Assembly (NCBI GenBank): GCA_964392065.1
Contig: CAYMOG010000007.1
Span: forward strand, 1 to 48,515
Length of the DNA: 48,515 bases
Source of the DNA: JASBZA01 sp964392065
Lineage (GTDB): Bacteria > Bacillota > Clostridia > Saccharofermentanales > Fastidiosipilaceae
Reading direction: 5' to 3'
In this document: positions 1 to 7,505 of the stretch, piece by piece
Layout: every line of letters starts with the position of its first letter
How positions within the stretch are numbered: the stretch's first letter is position 1
The notes under the pieces: model-generated
Database searches by the model: none
What the model saw: the letters and a program-made list of their open reading frames with translations, nothing else
What the model was told of the DNA's origin: nothing
Position numbers and translations under genes: made by a program

Positions 1-78
1 GTCTTTCCCGCGCGAGCGGGGGTGATCCTACAACTTAATGGTCACTTCCGTGACCGAAGATGTCTTTCCCGCGCGAGC
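1..78 (+). CRISPR. End of a type I-E-like CRISPR array (one full repeat, one spacer, one degenerate terminal repeat)
   Basis: A 28-base repeat lies at 1-28 and begins GTCTTTCCCGCGCGAGC. Its centre forms a CCCGC/GCGGG hairpin with a GCGA loop and its last bases are GTGATCC, which is the layout of Cas6e-processed type I-E repeats. A 33-base spacer follows (29-61). From 62 the first 17 repeat bases recur exactly, then the match is lost. Loss of the 3' half is typical of the last, leader-distal repeat, so the leader, the rest of the array and any cas genes should lie to the left, outside the window. The GC-rich repeat stands out from the AT-rich surroundings. The I-E assignment rests on repeat form only. 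Confidence 0.85.
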
Positions 79-415
79 ACCGGAATTTCTAATAAAAAAT
101 ATGAAGACAGCTGACATAAGTTAAAGAAGTTCATTGATGCAAATTCCATGAATATTCTAAGCTCAGGTGTAGAAGTATATAATATTCTACTTTGTAATAT
201 CTGAAGGGTGATATCACATGAATGTATAGTGCAATATAGACAATAGGTAAGTTATTGTAGTAATGAACAATTAACGTTGCACGAGATATTGGTAAACTAT
301 GGTTCGTAAGTAATATGCGAGCTAATCTACTTAAGTTATTTAGGTGAATAAATCATAGTAAAAGAAGCTTTAGAGATAATGATATTCAAGTTGTTTGACA
401 TTGTAGGAGATTATT
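79..415. other. AT-rich stretch with no recognisable gene
   Basis: Between the last CRISPR repeat and the small broken gene at 416 I see only short, stop-rich reading frames on both strands and no tRNA-like fold. Composition is much more AT-rich than the array. It may be decayed sequence, but nothing in it can be assigned. Confidence 0.5.
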
Positions 416-640
416 ATGAACGAAGAGAAAATTGAAAAATAAATTAAGATATTGAATCTTTTAGGTCAAGTAAATGATTTGCTATTCCTCAAATTTTTCG
501 ATATTGAGAGTGAAGAGTTATTTGATGATAAAATCAAGGTGATTGAAGCATTGATCAGTGGAAAACGACCTAGCGAAATACCTAAGTATTATGAAGTTTT
601 AGAGTTATACCCAGAAGATGATGTGCTTTGGGATATGTAA
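416..640 (+). pseudogene. Small hypothetical protein gene interrupted by an in-frame stop
   Basis: A good ribosome binding site (AGGAGA, 405-410) precedes an ATG at 416, but codon 9 is TAA (440-442). Reading continues in the same frame to 640, giving about 74 residues if the stop is ignored. The part after the stop is a coherent acidic, helical protein with the segment ISGKRPSEIPKYYEVLELYP. It could restart at TTG 452 to give 62 residues, though no ribosome binding site sits there. I do not recognise the family. Either the gene has a nonsense mutation, or one base is wrong, or the real start is the TTG. Confidence 0.45.
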
Positions 641-810
641 GTAGCATCATCGGTGCTGGATAAGATTTTAAAAAGTCTATTTTCCTTATCAAGATGAACG
701 ACAAGAGTATTTATAAAATCCTCATGACCCATAACTTTATTTGTTTGTTACAATCTATATATGTTGTTATTAATTAAATAGCTTATGTACCCTCATAAGG
801 AGGTAATGAG

Positions 811-2520
811 ATGGCACAGATGATTCCTGCATACATTGATACGAAGACTAGGAGCCAGGCGGAACAGAAGGTTTTTCGTGCGCTGAAGTATTTGGAGGGC
901 ACGGAGGAGTGGGTTGTGTTGCATTCGGTGGCTTTGGCCGAGACGAAGGAGAGGGCCCAAGGAGAGATCGATTTCATCGTGATGATTCCTGATCGTGGCG
1001 TGTTTGTGCTTGAGGTTAAGGGTGGAGAAATTTCATATGAGGAGGGGAGATGGTTCGCAACTGAACATAGAAATAGGATTCAGGATCCTTTTGCCCAGGC
1101 GAATCGAAACTTGCATAATTTCATTGAGTTTATAATGGTAAAGTCTAAGCGAGAGGATAACTTCTCCAATATTCGTATGGGGTATGCGGTTGTATTCCCG
1201 GATATTACATTTGATGGGATAAGTGTTCTTCCAGATGTGGCGGAGGAGCAGGTTTTGGATGCTGTTGGTTTATTCCCAGAGAATTTGTATGCGTACTTCG
1301 AGCGACTGGCATCGTTTTATCAAACTAGAACACGTGACAATTTGAATTTATATCCACCGAATTTGCAGACCGTCCAGAAGCTTCGGAAATTCTTGAGGCC
1401 TAAGGTGGATTGGAAACTCTCCTTGTCGACTGAGATTCAGGGGTTTGATTATGAGATTATTCAGATGACCAATCGGCAGAGTTTTATTCTGGAGAGTTTA
1501 ATGGAGAACGCTCGTTGTCTAATACGTGGTGGCGCTGGAACGGGCAAGACTTTGCTAGCGAAACATTTTGCCAATCTTCTTATCGAACAGGAAAAGCGTT
1601 TTGCGTTTTTTTGTTATAACCGTCGATTAGCTCAACATATTAGGAGTTTCATCGATACACAGAGTGGGAGTGTCGTGCATTCTTTTACCGATTATATGGA
1701 TGAGTGGGTACGTGAATTTTATCCTGACGAGGCTAAAAAACTTAGAGATCTTAACCAGGATAAGTACTATAGATATGATTTACCTGAGCTTTTTCTTCAA
1801 GTTTATATTGAAGAGGAGATGGAGCCTTTCGATGTATTAATTATTGATGAGGCGCAAGATCTTATGAGTGATGCTTATCTCTTAGTCTTAGATCAAATTC
1901 TCGTGGGTGGACTAGAGAAGGGTATGTGGTATTTCTTCGGTGATATGGAAAACCAAAACATATTTATGAAAGATTTGGAAGACGATAGAGAAGAAGATCG
2001 TTTTAGTGAAATTAGTGCGTATGCTGCGAAGTTTCGCTTGAGAGAAAATTGTCGTAACACCCCGAAAATTATTCAGGAAATGGATCGCATTTTCGGAAGT
2101 AAAACGCTATATATGGAGCGTACCCATGAGGGGATTGAGGTGCGTAAGAAAATTGCGAAGTCAGAAGCGGCCTTGCTGCCTAAACTTGAGGAGGAGTTAG
2201 AATATCTTATTAAACAGGGTGTAAAACCTGAGAATATTTCAATTCTTTCCCATTATTCTTGGAAGAATTCTGTGGTCTCTGACTCTAAGAAATTTTCCAT
2301 TATAGATGCCTACACGAGGGAAGAAGGTTCTATTCAGTACAGTTCTATCGCTGGTTTCAAGGGGATGGAGAATCAAGTGGTCATTCTCGTATTAGATCAA
2401 GTAACAGGGCCTAATAATAAGGGCTTACTCTATATTGGGATGAGTCGGGCTAGGACACATTTATCTATGGTGATGACGGAACGTGTGGAGAAGGATTTGC
2501 GGGAATTGCTTGAGGGCTAG
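811..2520 (+). CDS. NERD-domain protein fused to a superfamily I (UvrD-like) DNA helicase
   Basis: The protein has 569 residues. Residues 15-130 form a nuclease-related (NERD) domain with a PD-(D/E)xK-like core: GEIDF with Asp54, then a strand ending in Glu68-Val-Lys70. Residues 215-569 are an SF1 helicase core: Walker A GGAGTGKT at 240-247, Walker B DEAQ at 346-349, a C-terminal segment with FKGMENQVV, and the motif VI-like MSRAR at 543-547. It should bind and unwind DNA with ATP, and the NERD part may cut or bind nucleic acid. The start is fixed by AAGGAGGT at 797-804. The gene is monocistronic, 730 bases beyond the CRISPR array. NERD helicases occur in repair and in defence or plasmid contexts, and the exact role here is unknown. 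A 7-bp inverted repeat (2526-2532 with 2572-2578) follows the stop. Confidence 0.85.
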   Translation: MAQMIPAYIDTKTRSQAEQKVFRALKYLEGTEEWVVLHSVALAETKERAQGEIDFIVMIPDRGVFVLEVKGGEISYEEGRWFATEHRNRIQDPFAQANRNLHNFIEFIMVKSKREDNFSNIRMGYAVVFPDITFDGISVLPDVAEEQVLDAVGLFPENLYAYFERLASFYQTRTRDNLNLYPPNLQTVQKLRKFLRPKVDWKLSLSTEIQGFDYEIIQMTNRQSFILESLMENARCLIRGGAGTGKTLLAKHFANLLIEQEKRFAFFCYNRRLAQHIRSFIDTQSGSVVHSFTDYMDEWVREFYPDEAKKLRDLNQDKYYRYDLPELFLQVYIEEEMEPFDVLIIDEAQDLMSDAYLLVLDQILVGGLEKGMWYFFGDMENQNIFMKDLEDDREEDRFSEISAYAAKFRLRENCRNTPKIIQEMDRIFGSKTLYMERTHEGIEVRKKIAKSEAALLPKLEEELEYLIKQGVKPENISILSHYSWKNSVVSDSKKFSIIDAYTREEGSIQYSSIAGFKGMENQVVILVLDQVTGPNNKGLLYIGMSRARTHLSMVMTERVEKDLRELLEG

Positions 2521-2640
2521 GGCTTTGGCAACCGTATAAATAGGTATACATTCTGCTTCAATTGTGAACTTGTTGCCACAGCTATACACATATTGTTCAT
2601 GTGCTTCTTATAGATTTTTCATTATGGGAAATTGGTGCAA

Positions 2641-2649
2641 TGCTATAAT
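2641..2649 (+). promoter_or_regulatory. Extended -10 promoter of the YflT-like gene
   Basis: TGCTATAAT gives a TGN extension plus a consensus -10 (2644-2649), 86 bases before the start codon at 2735. No clear -35 lies 16-18 bases upstream, as expected for an extended -10 promoter. Confidence 0.5.
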
Positions 2650-2734
2650 CAATGCATCAATAAACTTCGTGTAAATCCTAATATTCTATGATACTTGCAC
2701 AATAAAATGATCGAAATTCGAAAAGGAGAAGAAT

Positions 2735-3643
2735 ATGAGACATTTTGAAACATTTAGAACAGAACAAGAATTGTTAGCACGTTTAGATCAGTTGAAGAAC
2801 ACTGGCTATGAGAAACGCGAGTTCGAAGTGTATACGAGGAATAAGTTCTCGGATGATGTAGAAGATTTCTACGATATTGATAGACATGACGGAGATCCTT
2901 CGGTTACCGATAAGATTGCAGCATTCTTCAGTAGTGATGATGCTGAGGATAAGATGTTCGATGACTTAGACTGGGATGAGCACACTCGTAACGAAGCGAG
3001 ACGTCACATCGATAATGGAGATTATTTACTGGTAGTAAACCGTGAAGGATATTACGAAGATGATGATATATTTGCTTATTTAGACGAAGAAAATAGACGA
3101 GTTGATGGTGTGAGACAAGACGGAGACGTCCGACCTGATTATAGTTATCGCGGACAGAATCAAGATAAAGAGCATATTCGTTATGAAGAAGAAACTTATG
3201 GAGAGGGTGTAAGGCGTGAACATCCTGAAGACGAGCGTACAATCGGAGAGAAAATTGAAGATGTATTTACAGAAGACGATAACCATCGTGAGAGAGAGAC
3301 TTACCGTCAACATGAGGGCTATGAGCATGAAGATGATCGTAGCTTGGGAGAGAAGGTAGAAGACTTCTTCACCGATGATGACGAAGAGCCTACCCATGAT
3401 GGATTCCGTCGTTCAGATGACTATCGCCATGAAGATGATTATAAACATGATGATGAGCGTTTCCCTAGAGACCGCCAAGTGGTAGATGGCGTAGGTCGAA
3501 CCGATCATATAGGTGTTGATCATGTAGACCCTGTCATGCAGGATCCACGTACGCTAGACCCTACACTAGGGGACGACCTGGAAGAAGATCCCAGAGCCAA
3601 TGACCCCTTCCGTAGAGACCCAGAAGATTTAGATAAACATTAA
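2735..3643 (+). CDS. YflT-like general stress protein with a long acidic repetitive tail
   Basis: The protein has 302 residues. Residues 1-105 match the heat-induced stress protein YflT / GSP17M domain: an N-terminal FxTEQELLARLDQL, a central SVTDKIAAFF segment, and HIDNGDYLLVV near the end. Residues 106-302 are hydrophilic, rich in Asp, Glu, Arg and His, and predicted disordered. A short motif of the YflT domain (S/T-x-G/D-E/D-K-I/V-x-x-F-F-x-x-D-D, residues 56-69) recurs at 169-182 and 203-216, so part of the tail grew by duplication. No signal peptide or membrane segment is visible, so it should be cytosolic. The start has AAAGGAGAA directly upstream. The molecular role of the family is not established; the long tail is unusual. 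Confidence 0.75.
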   Translation: MRHFETFRTEQELLARLDQLKNTGYEKREFEVYTRNKFSDDVEDFYDIDRHDGDPSVTDKIAAFFSSDDAEDKMFDDLDWDEHTRNEARRHIDNGDYLLVVNREGYYEDDDIFAYLDEENRRVDGVRQDGDVRPDYSYRGQNQDKEHIRYEEETYGEGVRREHPEDERTIGEKIEDVFTEDDNHRERETYRQHEGYEHEDDRSLGEKVEDFFTDDDEEPTHDGFRRSDDYRHEDDYKHDDERFPRDRQVVDGVGRTDHIGVDHVDPVMQDPRTLDPTLGDDLEEDPRANDPFRRDPEDLDKH

Positions 3644-3674
3644 TACAATTGCCATTAGAATCTTTTCCATCCAC

Positions 3675-3700
3675 AAAGAGAGCTCTACGGAGCTCTCTTT
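3675..3700. terminator. Hairpin terminator after the YflT-like gene
   Basis: A perfect 11-bp stem (AAAGAGAGCTC with GAGCTCTCTTT) closes on a C(TACG)G loop, which in RNA is a very stable UNCG tetraloop. The three T of the 3' arm are not followed by a long T tract. Confidence 0.7.
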
Positions 3701-3795
3701 GACGTTCAGAATTTATGGATTAGAGAAGCATTATTATGACATAAGGCCAAGTGAGACGTTTTCTTAGACTTCCATTTCTTAACACCTTACGAATT

Positions 3796-3804
3796 TGCTA
3801 TAAT
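3796..3804 (+). promoter_or_regulatory. Extended -10 promoter of the PAP2 gene
   Basis: TGCTATAAT lies 34 bases upstream of the ATG at 3838. A weak TTCTTA at 3776-3781, 17 bases before the hexamer, could serve as -35. Confidence 0.55.
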
Positions 3805-3837
3805 AGGCGCAGTGAATGGAATTGAGGTGTTTAGTTT

Positions 3838-4452
3838 ATGTCGTCTCTGGGGCTAGCGATTTCTATTATAAGTATTATTCTGCTACTCGTTTGTTATCTA
3901 GGCTTGGCTGTTTTCTACGATCGTTTAGGCTCTCTACATATGCGTGTTAGGGATTTCATTATGAGTACCAGGCGGCCTTGGTTAGATCCGATAATGCGAG
4001 CTACTCATACTATAAATGGAGCGGTCTCCATGAGTGTGATTACAGCTCTAGTTGCCTTGCTGCTAGGATTGTATTGGAAAGGGTGGAAAGATGCATTTCT
4101 AATGACGGCCGCCATGGTTGGCGTGACCGCTATAATTCACGCAACGAAGGCCATTCATAAATCCAATCGTCCACCACAAATTATTGTAGAAATTCTAATG
4201 AAGACCTATTCGTATCCTTCAGGACATAGCGCAGCTTCCATGACGTTTGCTCTGGTAGTCCCTATGTTTCTAGGATTGCACTTGAATCCTGCGGTCGTTT
4301 CGATCATTGCAGTATTTCTACTTATTAATGCCGTAGCTACGGCTTATGGAAGAATGTATTTAGATATGCACTGGTTAGCGGATATTCTTGGTGGCTGGTG
4401 CATGGCCGGAATCGTTACGATTATCACCCATATGTTATTAACGATTGTGTAA
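3838..4452 (+). CDS. PAP2-family membrane phosphatase (undecaprenyl-PP or lipid phosphatase type)
   Basis: The protein has 204 residues with an N-terminal membrane helix (residues 5-30) and further hydrophobic segments at about 60-80, 85-103, 137-163 and 180-203. The three PAP2 phosphatase motifs are present: K-x6-RP as KAIHKSNRPP (about 107-116), PSGH within YPSGHSAASM (about 130), and the H-x3-D part as GRMYLDMHWLAD (about 171-182). In the third motif the usual Ser before Arg is Gly. These proteins remove phosphate from lipid phosphates at the outer face of the membrane, often recycling undecaprenyl pyrophosphate. The actual substrate cannot be told. The next gene starts 37 bases beyond the stop, so the two may be co-transcribed. 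Confidence 0.8.
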   Translation: MSSLGLAISIISIILLLVCYLGLAVFYDRLGSLHMRVRDFIMSTRRPWLDPIMRATHTINGAVSMSVITALVALLLGLYWKGWKDAFLMTAAMVGVTAIIHATKAIHKSNRPPQIIVEILMKTYSYPSGHSAASMTFALVVPMFLGLHLNPAVVSIIAVFLLINAVATAYGRMYLDMHWLADILGGWCMAGIVTIITHMLLTIV

Positions 4453-4489
4453 GAATAATTTTATAGATGATTTAGAGGAGAAGATACCC

Positions 4490-4837
4490 ATGCCCAATAT
4501 ACCGAATTGTCCAGTTTGTGAAAGTACATTTACATACGTAGACCCCAATGATTTATATGTTTGTCCTATGTGTAATCATGTATGGTCGGACATAGAAAAT
4601 GATGAGACAGAAGAAGTGGATAAAGAAGTTCTTGATTCCAATGGTAACGCTTTGGCCGATGGTGACACTGTAGTTGTAATAAAAGACTTACCCGTATCAG
4701 GTAAAGAAAAAATTAAACAAGGTACTAAGGCGAAAAATATTCGCATACTAACAGAGCCTGTGAACAATCATAATATTGAATGTACGATCGACGGCTTCGG
4801 ACGTATCTATTTGAAATCTGAATTTGTAAAAAAATAG
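4490..4837 (+). CDS. PhnA/YjdM-family zinc-ribbon protein
   Basis: The protein has 115 residues. The N-terminus carries a zinc ribbon with two Cys pairs (CPVC near residue 7 and CPMC near residue 25). The C-terminal domain contains DSNGNALADGDTVVVIKDL and ends in GFGRIYLKSEFVKK, the signature of the PhnA/YjdM family. An open frame extends upstream to 4445, but AGAGGAG at 4474-4480 is placed for the ATG at 4490. The family was once annotated as alkylphosphonate uptake, but that role is not supported by biochemistry; the function is unknown. It follows the PAP2 gene and ends at a strong hairpin. Confidence 0.8.
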   Translation: MPNIPNCPVCESTFTYVDPNDLYVCPMCNHVWSDIENDETEEVDKEVLDSNGNALADGDTVVVIKDLPVSGKEKIKQGTKAKNIRILTEPVNNHNIECTIDGFGRIYLKSEFVKK

Positions 4838-4838
4838 A

Positions 4839-4874
4839 GGATTCTCTTAGCCCCTAGAAGTAGGAAGAGAATCC
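4839..4874. terminator. Terminator hairpin between convergent phnA-like and mgtE genes
   Basis: The outer stem is GGATTCTCTT (4839-4848) with AAGAGAATCC (4865-4874), and an inner CCTA/TAGG helix closes on GAAG. It lies between convergent genes and could act in both directions. There is no strong T tract on the plus side. Confidence 0.65.
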
Positions 4875-4909
4875 CTAATGCGCCTGATAATCGTATAAGG
4901 TTTGGAGAT

Positions 4910-6223
4910 TTAGAGTAATAATGATGCCATTTGGAAATAGACGAGAAGGCATACGGCATCTACAATCGTTGTAACCATAGGTCCTGCCATGACTGCAGGG
5001 TCTTGTTTAATCACAGTGGCAAGCATAGGTAGCATTGAACCTATCATCTTGGCTAGCGTTATAGAGAATGCAAGCGTTAGAGATACGGTTAGAGCAATCA
5101 CAACACCCACGTCATCCATTAGCATAATGCGGCCAAAGTTCGCGGTAGCCAATATAATACCCGTGAGGATACCTATACGTGCTTCCTTCCATAAAATCGT
5201 TAGCCAATTGGAAACAGATAATTCTCTTAGCGATAAGGAACGTGTGATAAGCGTAGAGGCCTGATTTCCGGAATTTCCGGAAGAATCCATTAACATTGGT
5301 ATGTATGCGGTAAGCGCCACCGTTGCCAGAAGCTGCGCTTCGAAGTAGGAAATAATATAGCTGGTTAGCGTTGCAGAAATCATCAGGAAGAGTAACCAGA
5401 AAATACGATCCTTCATTAAACTTAATACGGAACGGTCTAGATAACTCGTATCTAGAGTTTCTTCTGACGACGTAACACCGCTGATTTGTAAGTAGTCTTC
5501 ATCGATTTCGTCCGCCACAACTTCGAAGATGTCATCGGCAGTCAGGATTCCGACGAGACGGTTTTCTTTATCGACTACAGGCATAGAGAGAAGATAATGC
5601 TGACGGAAGAGAAGCGCGGCTTCTTCCTGGTCCATAAGTGTTTCTACACTGATGACAGAATATTCTATGGCATCGCGAATGTCTTCTTCTGGCCAACGAA
5701 TTAGATCGACTAGGTGAATAAAGCCTAGAAGTTGACGACCTGAATCAATGATGTATATAGTAGAAACTTGTTCATGGCCTCCTTGTGTATTCTTCACTCG
5801 AGTAAGTATCTCACTACGACTTGTTCCAATTTGTGTACTGATGAAGTCTATGGACATGAGACTGCCCACACTTTGTTCGGGATATTTTAAGAGACTATTG
5901 ATTTTATCCCGCTTGTCTCTAGGGATCGTACGTAAGATACCTACCACGATATTGGCAGGTAATTCTTGAAGCGTATCGACTAAATCGTCAGAGTCTAAGT
6001 TTGAGAATATCTCAATTAGTTCCTCACGGCTTAGTAAATCTAAGAACGTTTTTCTTGTATCCTGATCAAGTTGGTGGAAGAGTTCTGCCAAATCATCCTT
6101 CGTAAGAAGAGGGATAAGTTTAATGATGTCTTCCGTTTCAAGCTCACGAAATAATTCAATTTGCTCTAGTGTGGTCATCTGTTTAAGCTTTTCTTGCCAA
6201 GCATGTGGATTTAATGCATTCAT
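4910..6223 (-). CDS. mgtE: Magnesium transporter MgtE
   Basis: The protein has 437 residues and full-length MgtE architecture: an N-terminal superhelical domain with repeated LxxLxxDDLAELFHQL-type helices (about 15-125), a CBS pair (about 130-250) and a C-terminal domain of five membrane helices (about 275-435). The segment PMLMDSSGNSGNQASTLITR after the first helices is the conserved ion-pore region. It is an Mg2+-gated channel for Mg2+ uptake in the cell membrane. The frame opens at GTG 6232, but that codon overlaps the AGGAGGT ribosome binding site, so ATG 6223 is chosen. No M-box riboswitch is apparent in the 196 bases before the divergent gene. Confidence 0.93.
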   Translation of the reverse strand: MNALNPHAWQEKLKQMTTLEQIELFRELETEDIIKLIPLLTKDDLAELFHQLDQDTRKTFLDLLSREELIEIFSNLDSDDLVDTLQELPANIVVGILRTIPRDKRDKINSLLKYPEQSVGSLMSIDFISTQIGTSRSEILTRVKNTQGGHEQVSTIYIIDSGRQLLGFIHLVDLIRWPEEDIRDAIEYSVISVETLMDQEEAALLFRQHYLLSMPVVDKENRLVGILTADDIFEVVADEIDEDYLQISGVTSSEETLDTSYLDRSVLSLMKDRIFWLLFLMISATLTSYIISYFEAQLLATVALTAYIPMLMDSSGNSGNQASTLITRSLSLRELSVSNWLTILWKEARIGILTGIILATANFGRIMLMDDVGVVIALTVSLTLAFSITLAKMIGSMLPMLATVIKQDPAVMAGPMVTTIVDAVCLLVYFQMASLLL

Positions 6224-6419
6224 ATTGTGCACCTCCTTTATTTAAACATTCTTGTATAGTGTACGCTCTAGCCTGATAAATTACCATAAGATGATTTGTA
6301 TAAATATTTCATAGTCTTGTCCGTGCTCATGGTTTAATCTGTCTACGATTTGTTCTTGGCATTAGTAGATTATCCGAGAAAAAATACGTATAATAATCAC
6401 AGAATCAGGAGGGACTAAT

Positions 6420-6917
6420 ATGCGTATTTTATACATTAAACAAAAGGTATTTAAGATTACAGACCATTATCCTGTTTTGGACGAGGCTGGAAATGCTGTG
6501 TATTATGTCAATGAAGAGTTTAAATTTTTCAAGAAGACATTTCATGTTACGAATGGACAAGGTGCCCACTTGTTTACCATTAACAAGGAAGTCCTTACAT
6601 TTCTTCCTCTTTATATCGTGCGATTTCATGATGGGAAGGAGCTGAAAATCTCTAGTCGGTTTACCTTCTTACGTAGAAAAATAGATATTGATTCAGGTGG
6701 ATTAGGCTATTATTTAGAAGGCGATTTCCTAGGCTTCAATTACTCACTTTATGATCGGAATAATGTTTTGATTGGTAAGGTTCATAAGAAGTGGATGAGC
6801 TGGGGGGATACTTACATCTTAGAAGTTGGCAAGGAAGCTGATGAGCAAGTCTTCATAGCCGTTCTCATTGCAGTCGATCAAATCATAGATGACGCCAACA
6901 GTAAAACCAATACTTAA
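6420..6917 (+). CDS. LURP-one-related / YxjI-type protein
   Basis: The protein has 165 residues and is built of beta strands in the tubby-like fold of the LURP-one/YxjI family. Typical elements are the opening ILYIKQKVFKITDHYPVLDEAGNAVYYV, a central KFFKKTFHV, and the C-terminal DRNNVLIGKVHKKWMSWGDTYILEV followed by a final helix. No export signal is present. The biochemical role is not known; phospholipid scramblase-like proteins share the fold. AGGAGG sits 7-8 bases before the start, and a TATAAT (6389-6394) lies 26 bases upstream. The gene converges on the DsrE-like gene with only 4 bases between the stops. Confidence 0.8.
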   Translation: MRILYIKQKVFKITDHYPVLDEAGNAVYYVNEEFKFFKKTFHVTNGQGAHLFTINKEVLTFLPLYIVRFHDGKELKISSRFTFLRRKIDIDSGGLGYYLEGDFLGFNYSLYDRNNVLIGKVHKKWMSWGDTYILEVGKEADEQVFIAVLIAVDQIIDDANSKTNT

Positions 6918-6921
6918 TAGA

Positions 6922-7272
6922 TCATGGCTTAATATAGGCATAGCCTTCTTCTTGTAGATGTAGGATTTGGGCTATGCCTGCTTCTACCACTTCAACACCA
7001 GCGATGAGGTTATCATGTTCTATTCCTTGATTTCGCATAGCATTTTCACATGCGAATATACGAATAGAATCTCTTAGTAAGTCTTCGAGACGAGATTGCA
7101 TTTTACGATTGCTTTCCTTTGTTTTATCTAAACTACTTACGGCCAAGCTATTGGCTACAACTACCATATCGACCGAGAGGTTATGTTTTTCTATGTAGTC
7201 TAATAAATTCTTACAGTTTGCCATCAGTAGGGACCATTTTTGGCTTTCATCAATATGGAGTAAGGCTTTCAT
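6922..7272 (-). CDS. DsrE/DsrF-like family protein
   Basis: The protein has 116 residues with an alternating alpha/beta pattern: KALLHIDESQKW, then VDMVVVANSLAV, then IRIFACENAMRNQGI and a final short strand and helix. This is the layout of DsrE-fold proteins, and the Cys in FACENAM sits where the family often has its sulfur-carrying Cys. Such proteins take part in sulfur transfer, but many small stand-alone members have no known partner. No tus or sox genes are nearby. The upstream region has an extended -10 on the minus strand, TGTTATAAT (7314 down to 7306). Confidence 0.75.
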   Translation of the reverse strand: MKALLHIDESQKWSLLMANCKNLLDYIEKHNLSVDMVVVANSLAVSSLDKTKESNRKMQSRLEDLLRDSIRIFACENAMRNQGIEHDNLIAGVEVVEAGIAQILHLQEEGYAYIKP

Positions 7273-7416
7273 GTTTTATACCTCGTTCATTTATTCTTTT
7301 TATAGATTATAACATTATCTTATTATTCATAAGAGTTAGTTATATGTATTATGTTTTATAAAAAGGATAAAGTGTACAAAAAATTCAATTATAAATACAA
7401 AAGTGTTGTAAAAATG

Positions 7417-7445
7417 CTGACAAAATACTAGGAATGTGGTAAATT
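7417..7445 (+). promoter_or_regulatory. Promoter of the sugar ABC importer operon
   Basis: CTGACA (7417-7422) and TAAATT (7440-7445) are 17 bases apart, with TGG directly before the -10. The start codon at 7506 is 60 bases downstream. No palindromic operator or clear cre site is visible around it. Confidence 0.5.
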
Positions 7446-7505
7446 TAAATCATAATATTGAAGAACTTATGAAATTAAATTCATGGGTTCGAAGAGGAGG
7501 TAAAA

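Noticed and set aside
641..810. A second small gene between the broken ORF and the helicase gene
   Set aside because: Frames are short and stop-rich, and no ribosome binding site is present except that of the helicase gene.
1..810. cas genes or a prophage end beside the CRISPR repeats
   Set aside because: No Cas-like, integrase-like or attachment-site sequence is present on this side; cas genes, if any, are to the left of the window.
2928..3397. Two open frames of about 100 residues on the minus strand inside the YflT-like gene
   Set aside because: They are antisense shadows of the acidic repetitive tail, with His/Leu- or Ile/Phe-rich low-complexity translations and no proper ribosome binding site.
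6224..6419. Mg2+ riboswitch (M-box) before mgtE
   Set aside because: The region is shared with a divergent gene, and I could not find the conserved M-box helices.
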